From: Dasypus novemcinctus
Lineage: Eukaryota > Chordata > Mammalia > Cingulata > Dasypodidae
Assembly (NCBI RefSeq): GCF_030445035.2
Contig: NW_026688628.1
Coordinates: 2,728,001 to 2,792,000 of the forward strand
Direction: 5' to 3'
DNA length: 64,000 bases
In this document: in pieces, positions 60,611 through 64,000 of the stretch
Layout of the letters: each line of letters begins with the position of its first letter
Position numbering within the stretch: position 1 is the first letter of the stretch
The notes under the pieces: model-generated
Database searches by the model: none
What the model saw: only the letters and a program-made list of their open reading frames with translations
Told to the model about the DNA's origin: nothing
Translations under genes and position numbers: made by a program

Positions 60611-61430
60611 GTTTTTCAAAGGAACAAAGTAAACTACAGGGATATGGAATAAGAAGAACCAAGTGTCAAAAAAGAAACTTAATCACAAAAAAAGAAACAA
60701 AATAAAGATCTAGAGTAGAAAGAAAAGCCAAGCTTCCAAATAAACCCAACAATATAAACAGTTGCTTAGATACAAGACTTGCTAAGAAACAGGAAGACAT
60801 AGCCCATTCTAATGAACAAAATAACAGGAGATGTACAACTTGGAACAGCTAACCAAGCATATCCAAACAAATATCTTGAATCAGCTTAATGAAGTGAAGA
60901 AATAGATAAAAAGATATTAAAAAGACATTGGGAGAACATACTGAAGAAATCATAAACATACATAAACAAATAACTCATCTGATGGTGATGAAACAAAAAA
61001 TAAGCTGGAAAAACATAAGAGCATATTTAAACAGGCAGAGTAAAGAATTAGTGACTTTGAAGATAGTACATATGAAATCAGACAGTATAACAGATAGATA
61101 AAAAAAAAAAAACAGAAAAACCTAGCATGGATTCAGGGAACTGAATGATTAAATGAAACACAAAAATATACACTTATAGGTATCCCAGAGGGAGAAGAGA
61201 AGGGAAAGGGGATAGCAGAAGTGTTGGAGGAAATAATGGCTGAAAATTTCATAACTCTTTTGAAAGATGTGGGTTAAGCATAGTGCACCCCAAACAGTAT
61301 AAATCCTAACAGGCCTACCCTGAGACATATATTTATCATAAACAGGGACCCACATTAGAAAACCAAACTTGCATCTCACAAACTGTGGTGTTGAGCTGGA
61401 GAGAGACTGGTGTTGAGTGGAGGCAGGGCT

Positions 61431-62870
61431 AGTAAAAGGGTAGACAATGCATGCAATCCTTTATGAATTTCAATTTTTCTTGATTCAGCATTATTTTGGT
61501 TGGTATAACATTTTACTATTTTCCAGAATGATGAGAAATTTGGTTCTAACAGTTTTCATTTTCTTCTCAAAGTTTATCAGAGATGAGAATTTTGGAGCTT
61601 CCTTCTCCATCATCTTCTTCTTTTCAATATCAAAACTGTTCATATTTTATGAACTTCCCACACTAAGTATTAGTAAATCCTACATACTTAATTCAAACAA
61701 GATCCTTCATCACTTGCTATATATATATATATATATTTCTATCCTAAATAGCCTTCCTCATGACAAAGAGTGCCACTTAGGTCAGCAGAACCTCAAGTAG
61801 TAGTCAGTGCCTATTTAGATCAAGTCCATCAGAGCATGGACCCTTGCTTTCTCCTCCTCTCTCTCAGAGCTCAAATTTTGTGGAGGATGAAGTTCTCACA
61901 AGGATTAATCTGGAAAATCATATAGTTTTCAGCTTTTGTGTTGACTCCTCTGTGATGATCATCATCTCTCTTTGGATTCAGGTCTGATAATACCCCTAGC
62001 CAGAGGGTATGCATGGTCAGTGCCAAGAACCCAGGGGCAGCAGTGGCTGGGCTGATGGCTTGATGGACTGGAAATCATGAAAAGATATGTAATGTCTGCC
62101 CACCAAAGCCTTCTATTATTTTGGGGAAAGCCAGTGGCAGTGTCATAAGTCAGGTTATCTGGAAGATTGACCGACATCAACCCAGGCAATCAGAATGGAC
62201 AACAGAAGTAACAGGAGCAGAGTCCTGGAGACTCCTATTTATGAACAGTCAAAATCTTTTGTTGTCTGGATAGTGGAGGAGTCTGTATGGTAATGGTATC
62301 ACAGGGACTGTTGAGTTTAAGCCCCCATTGTAATGCCTGCAGTTCTTTACAAGTTGTTATGGACATTTTCTACATTTTAACAACTATTATGTCTGTTAGA
62401 GATTCCCCATTTTCTCTAACAGTGCCCATATTATAACATGCAAGCTGATTATAAACTTTACCTCAAGAAAATCCCAAATATTCAATGCAATTGAACTAAA
62501 TGGAAAAGAAAGAGTAAAATTTACTTTAAGGGTGAAGATTAAAAATGCTGTAGAAGAAGGCATGGATGTAATAAAAAAAATGGGAGAAGTATAAATAAAT
62601 ACTTCATATAAAGTTGTAATAACAAGTCATTTAATTGATTGGAAACTATTAAAATAAGGTTTATAACAAAGATAGCAAAATAAAGAATAAAAAGAGAATT
62701 TCCATAATTTATTTACATTTGTATACTATTTTGAGGCTTATTCTTCCAGCACTTTTTATGCGGCTTAGTTTCCTTGTTCCAGTGTCAGTATTGACTCTGT
62801 TCTTTTTAGTAATGACATATCATAGGAAGCAAGAAACTGTGGTCTAAATAAAAAGAATTTCTGTCAATGG
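61431..62870. other. Intergenic DNA, no gene seen
   Basis: It includes a (TA)n run at 61,716-61,737. The frame at 61,962-62,189 (-) looks moderately protein-like but has no known motif. The segment at 61,800-62,340 has higher GC and may be an old repeat that I could not assign. Confidence 0.45.
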
Positions 62871-63410
62871 TGGTATTAGCCAAAGGGGTGCTGATGCAAA
62901 ATACCATAAATTGGTTGGTTTCCATAAAGGACATTTATTTGGGGATAGGAGCTTATGGATACCAGGCCATAAAGCATAAGTTATTTCCCTCACCAAAGTC
63001 TATTTTCACATGTTGCAACAAGATGGTTGCCAGCATCTGTGAGGATTCAGGATTCCTGGGTTCTGCCCTTCCAGGATCTTGCTTCTCTCTGGGTTCAGGG
63101 TTCCTCTCTTCCCAGGGCTTGCTTCTTCCTGGGCTCAAGTTCCTCTCTTCCTGAGGCTTGCTTCTCTTTCCTCAGTGTGCTTACTTCCTGGGCTTCAGCT
63201 TAAGGTTTTAGCATCAAATTCCAACATTAAAACGCCAACATCAAAAAAACCCAAACTGTCCTTTGCCATGCCTTTTATCTGTTAATGATAGATGAGTTAC
63301 ATGGTCTGATCAAAGCCCTAATCATAACTTAATCATGTCCAGGTACAGAGCTGATTACAAACATAACCTAGTATCTATTTTGGAATTCATAACTATATCA
63401 AACTGCTATA
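62871..63410 (-). mobile_element. 3' LTR of an element running off the window, TGTGGCAG family
   Basis: 540 bases begin TGGTATTAGCCAAAGGGGTGC and end ATCAAACTGCTATA, aligning with the solo LTR at 35,334. In the minus direction the sequence just upstream (63,425-63,411) reads CAGAGGGTGGAG, a polypurine tract directly against the LTR start. This marks it as a 3' LTR with internal sequence continuing to higher coordinates. Reading-frame pieces inside it are spurious. Confidence 0.75.
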
Positions 63411-64000
63411 CTCCACCCTCTGAATTCCAAAAACACATTACAATATTCAGGAAAAAACTTATCAGTAACAATACAAGTACTAACTTGCTGAAACCAGCTC
63501 AGCAATAGGTTTGCATGAAAGGGAAGGTGATGCAGAACATAAGAAATAAAGGACAGAAAGACAGACACAAGAGAGAAAATAAAGATGAGACCAGGGGACT
63601 CAACAGCTTCTGGTACTGAGAGCCTCAACCCTAGTTTCCACATTGAATTCATTAGAATGACAAAGCAGTAGTTATCTATGTTTACTTTCAAGGTTGCTTG
63701 TTATTAAAGCTGCAACATCTGCAATACTAGGGAACAGGTCATACAAACTTCAAATGCTACCTCACACAAACAATTTTTGTGCTGACCAGACAGCATTCCA
63801 TCTAGTCAAGGCTGGTGCTCCTAAGCCCACACTTTTTATCTGCATTATGGAAATAACAAGTCAGGTTCCCACATTCAAATACAAGTTATATTTTCCCACA
63901 TTTCCCCCTTTTTGTTTTAGGAAAATAATGAATATAGCTCAGGCAGATTCTTGTTGTATTAATACCTGGAGGGTTTGTAGCATGCATCTGAGGACTAACT
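63411..64000 (-). mobile_element. 3' internal part of the LTR element, cut by the window end
   Basis: Sequence upstream of the polypurine tract on the minus strand. One open frame (63,691-63,398, 97 residues) has a hydrophobic central stretch, but its start and end do not match a known retroviral protein, and it overlaps the LTR edge. No gag, pol or env motif was recognised. The remainder of the element and its 5' LTR would lie beyond 64,000. Confidence 0.5.

Larger units (their letters stand above)
59250..61430 (+). mobile_element. L1 5' region: 5' UTR and ORF1-like part
   Basis: It starts with GAGACTTCCAGGAAGATGGC, the kind of start seen in mammalian L1 5' UTRs. A later part (about 60,760-61,330) parallels the ORF1-like region of the L1 at 43.9-44.5 kb, including ATAATGGCTGAAAATTTCATAACTCTTTTGAAAGATG. 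In between lie a tRNA-like block (59,875-59,962) and a long T-rich tract (60,045-60,610). The copy lacks ORF2. Open frames of 120-154 residues here come from the UTR or from the T-rich tract and are not genes. Confidence 0.6.

Noticed and set aside
60078-60705. Open frames of 120 and 154 residues, Phe/Leu-rich, possible membrane protein
   Set aside because: They arise from a T-rich low-complexity tract. There is no domain, and the mirror frames are Lys-rich.

Overview
The window is gene-poor, AT-rich mammalian intergenic DNA. The best clue to the organism is a set of tRNA-derived SINEs of the DAS type (near 26.9, 31.1, 50.0 and 55.0 kb), together with a long, C/T-rich L1 3' untranslated region. 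I infer a xenarthran, most likely an armadillo (Dasypus). No intact cellular protein-coding gene was found. Every longer open frame reads through a pseudogene, a retroelement or a low-complexity tract.

Layout. 0-7 kb: a frameshifted fragment of an unidentified gene (-), a 3' GAPDH retrocopy (+), and a full-length but broken olfactory receptor pseudogene of the OR14 type (-), surrounded by plain AT-rich DNA. 7-18 kb: old L1 ORF2, three reverse-oriented L1 3' UTRs, a nearly complete reverse L1 (10.6-15.95 kb) carrying an LTR insertion, and a short 5'-inverted L1. 20-27 kb: an LTR, a long L1 3' region that forms an inverted pair with the copy at 16-17.8 kb, a GNB4 retrocopy and a SINE. 27.9-38.4 kb: an ERV-L provirus with both LTRs (29,412-36,376), inserted next to or inside an older reverse-oriented ERV-L remnant. 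39.4-42.4 kb: a 5'-inverted L1. 42.9-52.6 kb: a plus-strand L1 split by two nested insertions. 52.6-57.8 kb: old L1 pieces, a solo LTR, a truncated SINE, and an L1 3' UTR with a clear 13-base target duplication. 59.2-61.4 kb: an L1 5' region with a tRNA-like block. 62.9-64.0 kb: a 3' LTR and the adjoining internal part of an element that runs out of the window.

The genes do not form a pathway. The window is a record of L1-driven retrotransposition (L1, SINEs, retrocopies) and LTR-element insertion, with nesting that lets events be ordered in time. The most useful new observations are an approximately 0.5-kb repeat identified as an LTR by a perfect 5-base target duplication, a 1.7-kb transcript retrotransposed with a DAS SINE as its 3' end, a composite SINE, and two L1 copies with 5' inversion. 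I saw no evidence of an undescribed functional system.
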